DNA from: Streptomyces sp. WAC05374
Lineage (GTDB): Bacteria > Actinomycetota > Actinomycetes > Streptomycetales > Streptomycetaceae
Reading direction: 5' to 3'
Length of the DNA stretch: 64,000 nucleotides
NCBI RefSeq assembly: GCF_004353505.1
Contig: NZ_SMNQ01000001.1
Location: forward strand, 434,001-498,000
Under the pieces are notes generated by a model. That model was not told the origin of the DNA. It was given only the letters and a program-made list of their open reading frames with translations, and did no database searches. This document shows positions 51,874-60,678 of the stretch, piece by piece; the stretch's first letter is position 1, and each line of letters opens with the position of its first letter. Both the position numbers and the translations under genes were made by a program.

Positions 51874-53418
51874 TCAGCGGCCCAGGACCGCCATGGCGGC
51901 GTTGTGACCCGGGATGCCGCTGACGCCGCCGCCGCGCACCGCGCCCGCCCCGCAGAGCAGCACGTTGGCGTGGGTGGTCTCCACGCCCCACCGGCCGGTC
52001 GTGTCGGTGGCGTGGGGGAAGGCGAGGTCGCCGTGGAAGATGTGGCCGCCGGGCAGCCCCACCTCCCGTTCCAGGTCGAGCGGGGTCTTGGCCTCGATGC
52101 AGGGGCGTCCCTCCGCGTCGGTGGCGAGGCAGTCGGCGAGCGGTTCGTCCAGGTGGGTGTCCAGCTCGGCGAGGGTCGCCTTGAGCAGGGCGGCGCGGGC
52201 GGCGTCGTTGTCGGCCGCGAAGAGCCGCGCCGGGGTGTGCAGGCCGAAGAGCGTCAGCGTCTGGTGGCCCCTGGCGGCCAGGTCGGGGCCGAGGATCGTC
52301 GGGTCGCTCAGGGAGTGGCAGTAGATCTCGGAGGGCGGGGCACCCGGCAGCCGGCCGGCCGCCGCCTCCCGGTACGCGGCGGCCAGTTGCCCGTACCCCT
52401 CGGAGATGTGGAACGTCCCCGCGAACGCCTCACGCGGGTCGACGGACCGGTCGCGCAGCCGGGGCAGCCGCGTCAGCAGCATGTTGACCTTGAGCTGCGC
52501 ACCCTCGGCGGGCGGCGGGGCGCTCTCGCCCAGCAGGCCGGCCAGCGTGTGCGGTGAGGCGCCCACCAGCACGTACCGGGCGCCGGCCGCGCCCTCGCCG
52601 TCCGCCGTGCGGAAGGCGACCTCGGCGTGGTGGCCGTCCGTGGTGATCCGGGTCGCCTCGTGGCCGGTGCGGATCTCGGCGCCCGCGGCGCGCGCCGCGT
52701 CCGCGAGCGCGGTGGTGAGGGCGCCCATGCCGCCGACCGGCACGTTCCAGTCACCCGTCCCGCCGCCGATCACGTGGTAGAGGAAGCAGCGGTTCTGCAC
52801 CAGGGACGGGTCGTGGGCGTCGGCGAACGTGCCGATCAGGGCGTCGGTGAGCACCACGCCCCGCACCAGGTCGTCGGCGAAGTGCTCCTCGACGGCGACG
52901 CCGACGGGCTCCTCGAAGAGCATCCGCCACGCCTCGTCGTCGTCGATCCGGGCGCGCAGCGCCTCGCGGGTGGGCAGCGGCTCGGTGAGGGTGGGGAAGA
53001 CCCGCTGGGCGACGTGCCCGGTCCGGGCGTAGAAGCGCCGCCAGGCCGTGTACTCGGCGTCCGAACCGGTGAGCGCGGCGAACGACTCGCGGGTCCGTTC
53101 ACCGCCCACCAGCAGGCCGGTGGCCCGGCCCCGCCGCTCCACCGGGGTGTACGAGGAGATGGTGCGCCGGGCGACGGTGAAGCGCAGGCCCAGGTCCCGC
53201 ACGATCTTCCGGGGCAGCAGGGAGACCAGGTAGGAGTAGCGCGAGAGCCGGGCGTCCACCCCCGGGAAGGGCCGTGTGGAGACGGCGGCCCCGCCGGTGC
53301 CCGGGAGGCGTTCCAGGACGAGGACGGAGCGCCCGGCGCGGGCGAGGTAGGCGGCGGCGACCAGTCCGTTGTGGCCACCGCCGACGATGACGGCGTCGTA
53401 CGAGCGCGGTACGGTCAT
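51874..53418 (-). CDS. Phytoene-desaturase-like FAD oxidoreductase
   Basis: 514 aa. FAD-binding VIVGGGHNGLVAAAYLARAG near residue 10 and a C-terminal LLCGAGAVRGGGVSGIPGHNAA are typical of the CrtI-like NAD(P)/FAD family (RetSat/pyridine-nucleotide-disulfide subclass), which desaturates or isomerises polyene or retinoid-like lipids. No carotenoid genes are nearby, so the substrate is unknown. ATG 53418 overlaps the stop of the TPR region (53415) by 4 bp, implying co-transcription with the kinase gene. Confidence 0.85.
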   Translation of the reverse strand: MTVPRSYDAVIVGGGHNGLVAAAYLARAGRSVLVLERLPGTGGAAVSTRPFPGVDARLSRYSYLVSLLPRKIVRDLGLRFTVARRTISSYTPVERRGRATGLLVGGERTRESFAALTGSDAEYTAWRRFYARTGHVAQRVFPTLTEPLPTREALRARIDDDEAWRMLFEEPVGVAVEEHFADDLVRGVVLTDALIGTFADAHDPSLVQNRCFLYHVIGGGTGDWNVPVGGMGALTTALADAARAAGAEIRTGHEATRITTDGHHAEVAFRTADGEGAAGARYVLVGASPHTLAGLLGESAPPPAEGAQLKVNMLLTRLPRLRDRSVDPREAFAGTFHISEGYGQLAAAYREAAAGRLPGAPPSEIYCHSLSDPTILGPDLAARGHQTLTLFGLHTPARLFAADNDAARAALLKATLAELDTHLDEPLADCLATDAEGRPCIEAKTPLDLEREVGLPGGHIFHGDLAFPHATDTTGRWGVETTHANVLLCGAGAVRGGGVSGIPGHNAAMAVLGR

Positions 53419-54773
53419 GGCCCTTCGTAGCACGCGCCGCCGCGGGCCTTCCAGTGGCCGTCGCGCCGGCGCAGCGCGGCCACCCGCCGGTACCGCTCGG
53501 CGGCCTCGGCCTGCCGCCCGAGCTGCTGGAGGCAGTGGGCCTCGTCGTCGCGGCTGGCCAGGGCGTCGGGGTGGGTGGCGCCGAGCACCCGGTCCCGGGC
53601 CTCGGCGACCCGCTGGTAGACGGAGAGCGCCTCGTGCCAGCGGCCGAGCCAGCCGAGCCCCACGGCGATCTCCCGGCGGCTGACCAGCGTGTCGGGGTGG
53701 TCGGGGCCGAGCACCCGCTCGCGGGCGGCGCACACGTCGCGGGCCTCGGCGAGCGCCTCCCGCCAGCGACCGAGGCGGCCGAGGTTGACGCCCAGGCCGT
53801 GCCGGGCGCGCAGGGTCTCCGGGTCGTCCGGCCCGTGCGCCCGGGTGCGGGCGGCGACGAGGTCGCGGAACAGCTCCAGCGCTTCCGGGCCGCGGCCGAG
53901 CCTGCCGAGGCTTATCCCCACCTCGTGGCGGGCGGCGAGCGTGTCGGGGTGGTCCGGGCCCAGGGCGCGGGCGCGGGCGGCGGCGACGTCCCGGTAGGTG
54001 CGCAGGGCGTCGGTCCAGCGCCCGAGCTGGCCGAGGGCGTGCGCCACCTCGTACCGGGTGACCAGGGTGTCGGGGTGGTCGGGTCCCAGCAGCGCGGCGC
54101 GGGCGGCGGCCACCTCGTCGGCCATGCGGTACGACTCCTCCAGGCGGCCGAGCCGGCCCAGGTTGAACGCCAGGTTGTGGCGGCAGCGCAGCGTGTCGGG
54201 GTGGTCGGGGCCCTGGGTGCGCGTGCGGGCGTCGAGGACGGAGGTGTACGTGCGGTGGGCCTCGGCATGGCGTCCGAGCCGGCCCAGCACGTACGCCATT
54301 TCCTGGCGCACCGTCAGTGTCTCGGGATGGTCGGGGCCGAGCGCCCGGGCGCGGCCCTCGGCGACGCGGCCGAACTCGCGCAGCGCGTCGGCGTCGCGGC
54401 CGGTCCGGCCGAACGCGAAGCCTGCCTCGTAGCGGCTGGTCAGGGTGTCGGGGTGGTCGGCGCCCAGGGTCCGCTCCCGTTCGGCGGCGACCGTGCGGTG
54501 CACCTCCCCCGCCTCCTTCCAGCGGCCCAGGCGCCCCAGGCGGAGGCCCTCGCCGTGCCGGCCGGCGAGGCGGGCGAGCACCTCGGGCGGTACGCCGTGC
54601 GCCTCCGCCCGCGCCCGCGGGGGGGTGGGCGGGACGGGAGGGAGGGGCGGCAGGGGCGGGGGGGGGGGGGGGGGGGGGGGCGGGGGCGGCGGGGCGGGGG
54701 GGGGGGGGGGGCGTGCGGCGTCGCCGCCGGTACGGGGGGGGGGGGGGCGGGCGGGGCGGGGGCGGCGGTCCAC
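53415..54773 (-). pseudogene. TPR half of a Ser/Thr kinase, separated by frameshift
   Basis: Eight 42-residue kinesin-light-chain-like TPR units, each with a GPDHPDTL-type motif, spaced 126 bp (about 53500-54480). The frame has no credible start: upstream it is only poly-Pro from C-runs. It runs in a different frame from the kinase but directly continues it, so it should be the C-terminal protein-interaction arm of one kinase-TPR protein. The break lies in the homopolymer cluster 54658-54747. I mark it as a frameshifted part; the disruption may be a sequencing error. Confidence 0.75.
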
Positions 54774-55792
54774 TCGCCGGTGAGGCCCGCCGACGGGTCG
54801 GGCGGCGGGGTGGCGTGCAGCAGGGCGGTGCCCACCGCCTTGTGACCGGTGGTCATGCCGCGGGTCCAGGACGGCAGGTGGTGGGGCGCGTGCGGGTACG
54901 CCGGGGCGAGGGGGAAGGGCGCGTGGAGCACCGGCGCCGGGGCCGGGCGGGCGGCGGTGATGCGGCGGCGGAGGTCGGCGGCGTCGTCGGGGCGGCCGTC
55001 GGGGCTCTTGGCGAGCAGGTCGAGCACGAGGCGCTCGAAGAACTCGGGGATCTCCGCCCGGCGGTTGCGCAGCGGTTCGGGCGTGGTGTCGCGGTGGCCG
55101 ACCAGGATCGCCCAGGCGTCGTCCAGGTCGAAGGGCGGGGTGCCGGTGGCGATCTCGTACAGGACGCAGCCCAGCGAGTACAGGTCGCTGCGGTGGTCGA
55201 CGTGGCCGCCGCTGATCTGCTCCGGCGACATGTAGTGCGGGGTGCCCATGGCGATGCCGGTGCCGGTGAGCCGGGAGGTGAAGCCGATGTCGGCGCCGAG
55301 GCGGGCGATGCCGAAGTCGCAGATCTTCACGGTGCCGTCGCCGAGCCGCATGATGTTGGCGGGCTTGAGGTCCCGGTGCACGATGCCCTGCCGGTGGGTG
55401 TAGGCGAGGGCGTCGGCGACCTGCTCGGCGATGTCGACGACGTCGTGGACGGGCAGCGGGTGCTGTGCGTGGTCCTCCAGGAGCTGGCTGAGGTTGCGGC
55501 CGTCGAGGAGCTCCATGACGAGGTAGAGCAGGCCGTCGGACTCTCCGAAGTCGTGGACGACGGTGACGCCGCGGTGCTGGAGGGCGGCCGCCACGCGCGC
55601 CTCGCGGCGGAAGCGCTCACGCAGCACCCGGATGAAGTTCGGGTCCTGCTGCGGGCCCAGCGGTTTGAGGCACTTGACCGCCACGCGGCGCCCGAGCGAC
55701 TCGTCGGTCGCGCGCCACACCTCGCCCATGCCGCCGCGTCCGATCAGCTCCTCGAGCCGGAACCGGCCCTGGAGCAGCCTGCTCTCCCCCAT
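54440..55792 (-). CDS. Ser/Thr protein kinase (N-terminal part of kinase-TPR protein)
   Basis: 450 codons, of which about 1-345 are meaningful. Hanks motifs are complete: GRGGMGEVW (18-26), Lys40 in VAVK, HRDLKPAN (139-146, Asp141), DFG at 159-161, GTPHYMSPEQ. No membrane segment or PASTA domain, so it is cytosolic. A Pro-rich linker follows, then the frame leaves the true protein at poly-C runs. ATG 55792 has GAGGG upstream. TPR arm and downstream oxidase gene follow in the same direction; partner proteins are unknown. Confidence 0.88.
   Translation of the reverse strand: MGESRLLQGRFRLEELIGRGGMGEVWRATDESLGRRVAVKCLKPLGPQQDPNFIRVLRERFRREARVAAALQHRGVTVVHDFGESDGLLYLVMELLDGRNLSQLLEDHAQHPLPVHDVVDIAEQVADALAYTHRQGIVHRDLKPANIMRLGDGTVKICDFGIARLGADIGFTSRLTGTGIAMGTPHYMSPEQISGGHVDHRSDLYSLGCVLYEIATGTPPFDLDDAWAILVGHRDTTPEPLRNRRAEIPEFFERLVLDLLAKSPDGRPDDAADLRRRITAARPAPAPVLHAPFPLAPAYPHAPHHLPSWTRGMTTGHKAVGTALLHATPPPDPSAGLTGEWTAAPAPPAPPPPVPAATPHAPPPPPPRRPRPPPPPPPRPCRPSLPSRPPPRGRGRRRTAYRPRCSPASPAGTARASAWGAWAAGRRRGRCTARSPPNGSGPWAPTTPTP
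54658..54747. repeat. Three long G homopolymers inside the kinase gene
   Basis: Plus-strand runs of 23 G (54658-54680), 16 G (54696-54711) and 14 G (54734-54747); on the coding strand these are C runs that read as poly-Pro. This is where the kinase and TPR frames part. Confidence 0.9.
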
Positions 55793-56044
55793 CGCGTGCC
55801 CTCGCCCCCGTCGAGTCCCCGTCGAGCACCTGTCCGGTACCCGTCGCCGCGCCGCTCCACCGCTCCACCGCGCCGCCGCGCCCGCCGTCCCCGTCCTGCC
55901 CTCCCCGGCCCGTCCAGTATGGCGGCCTGTCCGCACGGTGTGTACGGGGCGCGGCGGGTGTCGGGCGACAGTCCGATGACGGGTTCGAGGGGCGCTGTTG
56001 CGGCAGTTACGGGTGGATACGGCAGGGGCCTCAGTGCGGTGGGT

Positions 56045-57223
56045 TCACCGCCGTACCCGGGGCATGCCGAGGCCGATCCAGGAGATGATCTCGCGCTGGA
56101 TCTCGTTGTTGCCGCCGCCGAAGGTGAAGATCACGGCGGTGCGGTACCCGCGCTCCAGGTCGCCGTGGAGGACGGCGCCGGCCGAGCCCTCCTTGAGCGG
56201 GGCCGCCGAACCGACGACCTCCATCAGCCAGGCGTACGCGTCTCGGCGGGCCTCGGAGCCGTACACCTTGACGGCCGAGGCGTCCTGCGGGGTGAGGGTG
56301 CCCTCCTGGAGTGCGGTGACCATCCGCCAGTTGAGGAGCTTCATCGCGTCGAGTTTCGTGTGGGTCTGCGCGAGGCGCTTCCTGACCCACCCGAGGTCGA
56401 TGACGCGGCGGCCGTCGGCGAGCTTGGTGCCGGCGGCCCATCGCCGCACGTCGTGCAGGGCGCGGATGGCCATCGTGCCGTGCGCGGCGAGCGTGACGCG
56501 CTCGTGGTTGAGCTGGTTGGTGATCAGCCGCCAGCCCTGGTTCTCCTCGCCGATCCGGTGCGACACGGGCACGCGGACGTTGTCGTAGTGGCTCGCGGTG
56601 GTGTCGTGCCCGGCGAGCGTGTTGATGAGGGTGCAGGAGTAGCCGGGGTCGGAGGTCGGGACGAGGAGCGTGCTGATGCCCTTGTGGGGCGGGGCGTCGG
56701 GGTCCGTGCGCACGGCGAGCCACACCCAGTCGGCGGTGTCGCCGTTGGTGGTCCAGATCTTCTGGCCGTTGACGACGTACTCGTCCCCGTCCCGCACGGC
56801 CCGCGTCCGGAGCGCGGCGAGGTCGGTTCCGGCGGCGGGTTCGCTGTAGCCGATGGCGAAGTCGATCTCGCCGGAGAGGATGCGGGGCAGGAAGTACGCC
56901 TTCTGCTCCTCGGTGCCGAACCGCATGATCGTGGGGCCCACGGTGTTCAGCGCCATGAGCGGCAGCGGGACGCTCGCCTGGGCGGCCTCGTCGAAGAAGA
57001 TGAACTGCTCCATCGGCGTCAGGCCGCGCCCGCCGTACTCCTCTGGCCAGCCGACGCCGAGCCACCGGTCGGCTCCCAGGCGGCGGATGGTCGCGCGGTA
57101 GAAGCGCTTGCGGGCGACCGGGTCGGCGTCGCCCGGATGGGCGCCCTCGGGTACGAGCTCGGCGAAGTAGGCGCGCAGTTCGGCGCGCAGGCGGTGCTGC
57201 TCCGGTGTGTATGCGAGGTGCAC
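56045..57223 (-). CDS. FadE29-like acyl-CoA dehydrogenase
   Basis: 392 aa. GVGWPEEYGGRGLTPMEQFIF, IGYSEPAAGTDLAALRT, VNGQKIWTTNGDTADWVWLA and TFGGGNNEIQREIIS agree closely with mycobacterial FadE29 (ChsE2), a subunit of the alpha2-beta2 dehydrogenase acting on 3-carbon steroid side chains. The usual catalytic Glu region is part of that family's split between two subunits; the partner (ChsE1/FadE28-like) is not in the window. GTG 57223 has GGAGG. A perfect KstR-like box sits 54 bp upstream. Confidence 0.87.
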   Translation of the reverse strand: MHLAYTPEQHRLRAELRAYFAELVPEGAHPGDADPVARKRFYRATIRRLGADRWLGVGWPEEYGGRGLTPMEQFIFFDEAAQASVPLPLMALNTVGPTIMRFGTEEQKAYFLPRILSGEIDFAIGYSEPAAGTDLAALRTRAVRDGDEYVVNGQKIWTTNGDTADWVWLAVRTDPDAPPHKGISTLLVPTSDPGYSCTLINTLAGHDTTASHYDNVRVPVSHRIGEENQGWRLITNQLNHERVTLAAHGTMAIRALHDVRRWAAGTKLADGRRVIDLGWVRKRLAQTHTKLDAMKLLNWRMVTALQEGTLTPQDASAVKVYGSEARRDAYAWLMEVVGSAAPLKEGSAGAVLHGDLERGYRTAVIFTFGGGNNEIQREIISWIGLGMPRVRR

Positions 57224-57276
57224 GGCCCCTCCAGGCGTCGCGGTGGCGCGGCCAGTCCGCACGGCGCGGCACAGAG

Positions 57277-57290
57277 TAGAACCTGTTCCA
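57277..57290. promoter_or_regulatory. Perfect KstR-like box before the FadE29-like gene
   Basis: TAGAACCTGTTCCA matches the published KstR consensus TNNAACNNGTTNNA at all eight fixed positions. It lies 54 bp before the GTG start, the range expected for a repressor site. Confidence 0.65.
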
Positions 57291-57369
57291 GTAATGCGGA
57301 AGCCCCGTGGCGCGGTTCACGGTGGGCGGCGGGGGTCCCGGGCACGCCGGAGGCCGACCGGCGCTGCAG

Positions 57370-57416
57370 CGCCCATGGGTCGGCCCCGCCTCCGTGGCGG
57401 GGCCGACCCATGGGCG
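57370..57416 (-). terminator. Perfect 21-bp stem terminator after the CBS gene
   Basis: Arms 57370-57390 and 57396-57416 pair without mismatch around a 5-nt loop (TCCGT). It lies 22 bp beyond the stop of the CBS gene and separates it from the promoter of the FadE29-like gene. Confidence 0.88.
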
Positions 57417-57437
57417 GCGGGGGTGGGCGGTGGCGGG

Positions 57438-57854
57438 TCAGTCGGTGGAGAGGGCTTCCAGGAGGTCGCCGACCTGGGGGTCGGGCAGTGCGCGGGCGAC
57501 GTCGGCCTGGGCGATCATGCCGACCAGGCGGTGGTCGTCTATCACCGGAAGCCTGCGCACCTTGTGCTCGGACATCTTGCGCAGCACCATCTGCACGTCG
57601 TCGTCGGCGTTCACGTAGACGACCTCACCCTGCGCCAGCTCGCCCGCCGTCGTCCTCGCCGGGTCCTTGCCCGCGCCGAGCGCCTTCACCACGATGTCGC
57701 GGTCGGTCAGCATGCCCTTGAGCTTGTCGTCGGAGCCACAGATCGGCATCGCGCCCACGCCGAGCTGCTTCATCATCTCGGCGGCCTGGAGGACGGTGTC
57801 GCCCTCACCGACGCAGTCGACGCCCATGGTCATGAGCTGACGTGCGGTTGTCAT
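57438..57854 (-). CDS. CBS-pair protein
   Basis: 138 aa, two CBS domains (residues 5-62 and 72-130): MTMGVDCVGEGDTVLQAAEMM...MLTDRDIVV and VYVNADDDVQMVLRKMSEHKVRRLPVIDD. Stand-alone CBS pairs bind adenine nucleotides or similar ligands and act as energy or stress sensors. ATG at 57854; 14 bp downstream of the DUF6480 gene in the same direction, so probably one transcript. Confidence 0.9.
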   Translation of the reverse strand: MTTARQLMTMGVDCVGEGDTVLQAAEMMKQLGVGAMPICGSDDKLKGMLTDRDIVVKALGAGKDPARTTAGELAQGEVVYVNADDDVQMVLRKMSEHKVRRLPVIDDHRLVGMIAQADVARALPDPQVGDLLEALSTD

Positions 57855-57868
57855 GCCCGGAGCTCCCT

Positions 57869-58120
57869 TCAGAGTGCGATCACGATGGCCATCGCGGCGA
57901 ACAGCGCCGCCACGAGGACGGCGACCAGCAGGATCAGCACCACCGGTGCCTTCGCCCAGCCGGTCGGCGGGTTGTGCGTCTCCCTCGGCCCGGCCCCGGA
58001 CATGCTCGATTCCGCGGGCGGTGTCTCGCCCGGCGGGACACCGCCTCCGGCGTCGAGACCCGGGGTGCGGTCCCGCTCGGGATCCGGGTCGGGGTTCGGG
58101 TTCGGGTTCGGGTGGGTCAT
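57869..58120 (-). CDS. DUF6480-type small membrane protein
   Basis: 83 aa. The N-terminal Asn/Pro/Asp repeat is followed by PGLDAGGGVPPGETPPAESS and ETHNPPTGWAKAP, the DUF6480 pattern as I know it from Streptomyces, then one membrane helix (VVLILLVAVLVAALFAAMAIVIAL). Function unknown. Its order before a CBS protein suggests a small stress-linked operon. Confidence 0.75.
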   Translation of the reverse strand: MTHPNPNPNPDPDPERDRTPGLDAGGGVPPGETPPAESSMSGAGPRETHNPPTGWAKAPVVLILLVAVLVAALFAAMAIVIAL

Positions 58121-58148
58121 GGCGTACGAGTGCGCAGACCGGAGCCTT

Positions 58149-58394
58149 TCAATCCTCCGCCGGCCTCCGCGCCTGCTCCCCGGCCTCGTCCCGCCCGCGC
58201 GTGCGGCGCCGGTGGCTGGTGTCGCACCACGGGTAGCGGCGGCTGCGGCGGCAGGTGCACACCGCCACCATGAACCGGTCCGAGTACGCGGTCGTGCCGT
58301 CCGGCAGCCGGATCTCGACGGGCCCCTCCAGCAGCAGGGGCCCCTCCGGGTCGATCACCACCCGTCCGGCGGGGCGTTCAGACGCGTTGCGCAC
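58149..58394 (-). CDS. CDGSH-type iron-sulfur protein
   Basis: 81 aa. The [2Fe-2S] ligand motif CTCRRSRRYPWCDTSH (C-x-C-...-C-...-H) is intact, the hallmark of the mitoNEET/CDGSH fold: three Cys and one His. Such proteins hand over electrons or clusters. GTG 58394 overlaps the methyltransferase stop by 17 bp, so the two are translated together; a partner for the divergent Rieske enzyme is plausible. Confidence 0.9.
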   Translation of the reverse strand: MRNASERPAGRVVIDPEGPLLLEGPVEIRLPDGTTAYSDRFMVAVCTCRRSRRYPWCDTSHRRRTRGRDEAGEQARRPAED

Positions 58395-59037
58395 GGATCA
58401 CCACCAGGTCTTCCTTGCGCTCGTCGGGGGCTATAAGCCCGCGCTCCTCCAGCCACTCGGCGTGCCGCGCCATCACCGGCCCGAAGGGGATCGTCGTGCG
58501 CAGTTCGACCCGCGCCGACAGGCCCCCGTCGCGCAGGGAGTCCAGCGTGGCGTCCACGCCGGACAGCGCCGACTGCACCAGCAGCAGGACGCCCGAGTCC
58601 CGCAGCAGGCCGGGCGCCCGGGCGCAGATCCGGTCGAGGATCTGGCGCCCGTCCGCGCCCGCGCTCCAGGTGCGCTCCTCGCGGCGTCGCGCGGGCGCCG
58701 GGGACAGCACGTACGGCGGGTTCGACAGGATCAGGTCGAAACGGCGGCCCTCCACCGGCTCCGTCAGGTCGCCATGGTGGACGACGACCGGCAGGCCGAG
58801 GCGCCAGGCGTTGTACCGCGCGGCGAGCACGGCGCGCCAGGAGATGTCGACGGCGGTCACACGGGCCGCTCCGGACCTGGCCGCCACCAGCGCCAGTGCG
58901 CCGGTCCCGGTGCCCACGTCGAGCACCTCGACGCCGCTCTGTTCGCGCAGTGCGCGCAGTTCCTCACGGGCGGCCCGGGCGAGCAGTTCCGTGTCCTCCT
59001 GGGGCGCGTACACGCCGCGCGGTCTGAGTAGACGCAT
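58378..59037 (-). CDS. HemK2/MTQ2-like SAM methyltransferase
   Basis: 219 aa. SAM motif VLDVGTGTGALALVAARSG near residue 38, NPPY (residues about 109-112), and PRGVYAPQEDTELL at the start are typical of the HemK2/MTQ2 group of protein-glutamine methyltransferases. The target is unknown; release-factor methylation is usually by another paralogue. Divergent from the FAD/Rieske gene across 63 bp, and co-translated with the CDGSH gene. Confidence 0.85.
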   Translation of the reverse strand: MRLLRPRGVYAPQEDTELLARAAREELRALREQSGVEVLDVGTGTGALALVAARSGAARVTAVDISWRAVLAARYNAWRLGLPVVVHHGDLTEPVEGRRFDLILSNPPYVLSPAPARRREERTWSAGADGRQILDRICARAPGLLRDSGVLLLVQSALSGVDATLDSLRDGGLSARVELRTTIPFGPVMARHAEWLEERGLIAPDERKEDLVVIRAQRV

Positions 59038-59061
59038 GAGCAGCGGGTACCTCGGTCTTTC

Positions 59062-59076
59062 CCGGCGAAACGCCGG
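59062..59076. promoter_or_regulatory. Short hairpin in the methyltransferase-Rieske gap
   Basis: CCGGCG-AAA-CGCCGG in the 63-bp divergent gap; a small dyad that could be an operator or a leader hairpin. No regulator is adjacent. Confidence 0.35.
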
Positions 59077-59100
59077 TGATCGGTGTGTGAGGAGTGAGCG

Positions 59101-60678
59101 ATGAGTCTTGAGTCCGGTACCGGTTCGGGTTCTCTGTGGATGGAGTACGCCCCCGGACCCCCGCGCCCGGCCGTGGACGGGCCCATCGAGACCGAGGTCG
59201 CCGTCGTGGGCGGTGGGATCGCCGGTATCTGCACGGCGTGGGAGCTGGCCCGCGCCGGGCATCCGGTGGTGCTGCTGGAGGCCGACCGCATCGCCACCGG
59301 GGTGACCGGCCACACGACGGCGAAGCTGTCGGCGCTGCACGGGCTGGTGTACGCGGACATCGCCAGGATCCATGGCGCCCGGGCGGCCCGGCTGTACGCC
59401 CATTCGCAGCAGATCGCCGTCGACCGCGTCGCCGAGGTGAGCGAGGAGCTGGGCATCGACTGCGACCTGGAGCGGCTGCCCGCCTACACGTACACCGAGG
59501 ACCCGCAGAAGGCGGACCAGCTCCGCGAGGAGGCGGAGGCGGCCCGGGCGGCGGGGCTGGACGCCTCGTACGAGACCGACGTACCGCTGCCGTTCCCGGT
59601 GGTGGGCGCGGTCAAGGTGGAGAACCAGGCGCAGTTCCACCCCCGCAAGTACCTGCTGGGGCTCGCCGCCGACCTGGAGGTGCTGGGCGGGCGGATCTTC
59701 GAGCGGACGCGGGTGACGCGCCTCCAGGAGGGCTCCCCGTGCGAGCTGACCACCAGCACCGGGCACACGATCAAGGCGCGTGAGGTGGTCGTCGCCACCC
59801 ACTACCCGGTCTTCGACCGGGCGCTGCTGTTCACCCGGCTGGAGCCCAAGCGCGAACTGGTGGTGGCCGGCCCGCTCCCCGAGGGCCAGGACCCGGGCGG
59901 CATGTTCCTGACCTGGGAGGACAACACGAAATCGGTGCGCACGGCACCGTACGGCGAGGACGGGCGCCGGATGCTCATCGTCACGGGCGAGAAGTTCACG
60001 CCCGGCGCGGTCGAGGACGGCGAGGTCGGCCGGCACTACGACAGGCTCGCCGCCTGGGCGCGGGAGCGGTTCGAGGGCGTGGAGCTCACCCACCGCTGGG
60101 CGACCCAGGACAACGTCACGACCGACCGGGTGCCGTACGTGGGGCGGCTGCACGCCGGGTCCCGGCACGCGTACGTGGCGACCGGCTTCGCCGGCTGGGG
60201 CATGAGCAACGGGGTGATGGCGGGCGATCTGCTCGCCGCCCGCATCCGGGGCCGTGAACCCGCCTGGACGAGCCTGTACGACCCGGTGCGGCTGCACCCG
60301 GTGCGGGAGGCACCCGCGATGCTGCGGCTCCAGGCGCAGGTCGGCAAGCACTTCATCGGTGACCGGCTGCCGGGCGCGCACGCCGACACGACGGCCGACA
60401 TCCCCCGGGGCGGCGGCGCGGTCGTCCGGGTCGCGGGGCGGCGCCTCGCGGTCCACCGGGACGCGGCGGGCACCCTGCACGCGCTGTCGGCGCGATGTAC
60501 GCACCTGGGCTGCATCGTGCACTTCAACGACGAGGAGTGCGCCTGGGAGTGCCCGTGCCACGGTTCGCGGTTCGACGTGGACGGCAAGGTGGTGCAGGGA
60601 CCGGCGGTGCGGCCGCTGGAGCAGATGGACGTCGAGGACACGGTGGAGGCGGCGGACGTGGCGGAGGAGGACGAATGA
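59101..60678 (+). CDS. FAD oxidoreductase fused to a Rieske domain
   Basis: 525 aa. DAO-type FAD domain: VAVVGGGIAGICTAWELARAG near residue 34, with a GMSNGVMAG FAD-contact run late in the domain. The C-terminal Rieske domain (about 425-510) has CTHLGC and CPCHG: ligands Cys466, His468, Cys484, His487, with Cys471/Cys486 placed for the disulfide. Electrons could pass from a substrate amine or alcohol through FAD to the cluster. ATGA overlap with the diiron gene (60675-60678) implies a functional pair. GAGGAGTGAGCG is before the ATG. Confidence 0.9.
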   Translation: MSLESGTGSGSLWMEYAPGPPRPAVDGPIETEVAVVGGGIAGICTAWELARAGHPVVLLEADRIATGVTGHTTAKLSALHGLVYADIARIHGARAARLYAHSQQIAVDRVAEVSEELGIDCDLERLPAYTYTEDPQKADQLREEAEAARAAGLDASYETDVPLPFPVVGAVKVENQAQFHPRKYLLGLAADLEVLGGRIFERTRVTRLQEGSPCELTTSTGHTIKAREVVVATHYPVFDRALLFTRLEPKRELVVAGPLPEGQDPGGMFLTWEDNTKSVRTAPYGEDGRRMLIVTGEKFTPGAVEDGEVGRHYDRLAAWARERFEGVELTHRWATQDNVTTDRVPYVGRLHAGSRHAYVATGFAGWGMSNGVMAGDLLAARIRGREPAWTSLYDPVRLHPVREAPAMLRLQAQVGKHFIGDRLPGAHADTTADIPRGGGAVVRVAGRRLAVHRDAAGTLHALSARCTHLGCIVHFNDEECAWECPCHGSRFDVDGKVVQGPAVRPLEQMDVEDTVEAADVAEEDE

